Assembly: GCA_964634465.1 (NCBI GenBank)
Contig: CAZWLY010000004.1
Location: 221,463-285,462, forward strand
Source: CAZWLY01 sp964634465
Lineage (GTDB): Bacteria > Desulfobacterota > Desulfarculia > G963662305
Length of the DNA: 64,000 nt
Reading direction: 5' to 3'
Positions 63,945 through 64,000 of the stretch are shown here, piece after piece. The first letter of the stretch is position 1, and each line of letters begins with the position of its first letter. Below the pieces are notes generated by a model, which saw only the letters and a program-made list of their open reading frames with translations, had not been told where the DNA came from and did no database searches. The position numbers and the translations under genes are program-made.

Positions 63945-64000
63945 CCTGGGTTGCTCCCCAAATAGAGTGGGCACAGGATTGGTCGTGTAGAGGTAACGAC
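63945..64000. mobile_element. Possible insertion-sequence end at right edge
   Basis: After the last stop codon the sequence CTGGGTTGCTCCCC then AAATAGAGTGGGCACAGG resembles terminal inverted repeats of IS3-type elements. The window ends before any transposase, so this is only a suggestion. Confidence 0.25.

Overview
The window is a compact, G+C-rich (by eye roughly two-thirds G+C) bacterial chromosome segment carrying about 51 protein genes, all but one complete. I see no rRNA, tRNA or CRISPR. The gene set suggests an anaerobic, motile Gram-negative bacterium of the Desulfobacterota/Deltaproteobacteria type: Feo ferrous iron uptake, a chemoreceptor, tripartite TRAP and TAXI carboxylate transporters, a double-cubane 2-hydroxyacyl-CoA dehydratase-like protein, acetoacetyl-CoA synthetase, and lipoprotein and outer-membrane type housekeeping. 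This placement is inferred from gene content only.

Layout. 1-930: a feo operon (Cys-rich FeoB-associated protein, FeoA, start of FeoB) on the minus strand, behind a promoter with a Fur-like box. 1607-3592: a chemoreceptor. 3779-5813: a minus-strand block with a Gre-family factor lacking the acidic tip residues, a small protein with WhiB-like cysteine spacing, a YIP1-family membrane protein and ArfB. 5990-7072: a MurG-like glycosyltransferase. 7701-15594: a plus-strand catabolic operon (acyl-CoA carboxyltransferase, GntR/UTRA regulator, divergent amidohydrolase, acyl-CoA ligase, TRAP transporter DctPQM) that looks like an import, CoA-activation and carboxyl-transfer route for an unknown organic acid. 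15754-22183: a minus-strand operon (TAXI binding protein, DUF1850 lipoprotein, fused TRAP permease, IclR regulator, formimidoyltransferase-cyclodeaminase) that may import and degrade formiminoglutamate or a similar compound into the C1-tetrahydrofolate pool.

22184-27304 is the clearest accessory region. A visibly A+T-richer pair (GT4 glycosyltransferase and GH15 glucoamylase-like hydrolase) is flanked on one side by REP-like repeats and on the other by a triple repeat resembling an IS21-type end.

27305-47904 is mostly housekeeping: ileS-lspA, a GcvH-like protein without its lipoyl lysine, an M16 peptidase, scpA-scpB-rluB with overlapping ends, a PadR regulator overlapping a GyrI-like gene, a molybdopterin oxidoreductase, a queuosine-precursor transporter, a flavin reductase, an Asp/Glu racemase homologue without its cysteines, a ClpX-like ATPase with a long C-terminal extension, TPR, Nudix and transglutaminase proteins, trpS and a nucleobase permease. 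48058-58773 holds the double-cubane protein, acetoacetyl-CoA synthetase, an unusual fusion of a serine-hydrolase-like domain to a PhoD phosphatase, rpsU, an EF-G, a lone receiver domain, a GNAT and a TPR protein.

58923-63933 encodes a 1576-residue protein of unknown function with a central GlnD-like but degenerate HD region, followed by an 80-residue partner. This pair, the WhiB-like protein with its Gre-like neighbour, and the hydrolase-PhoD fusion are the best candidates for undescribed biology.
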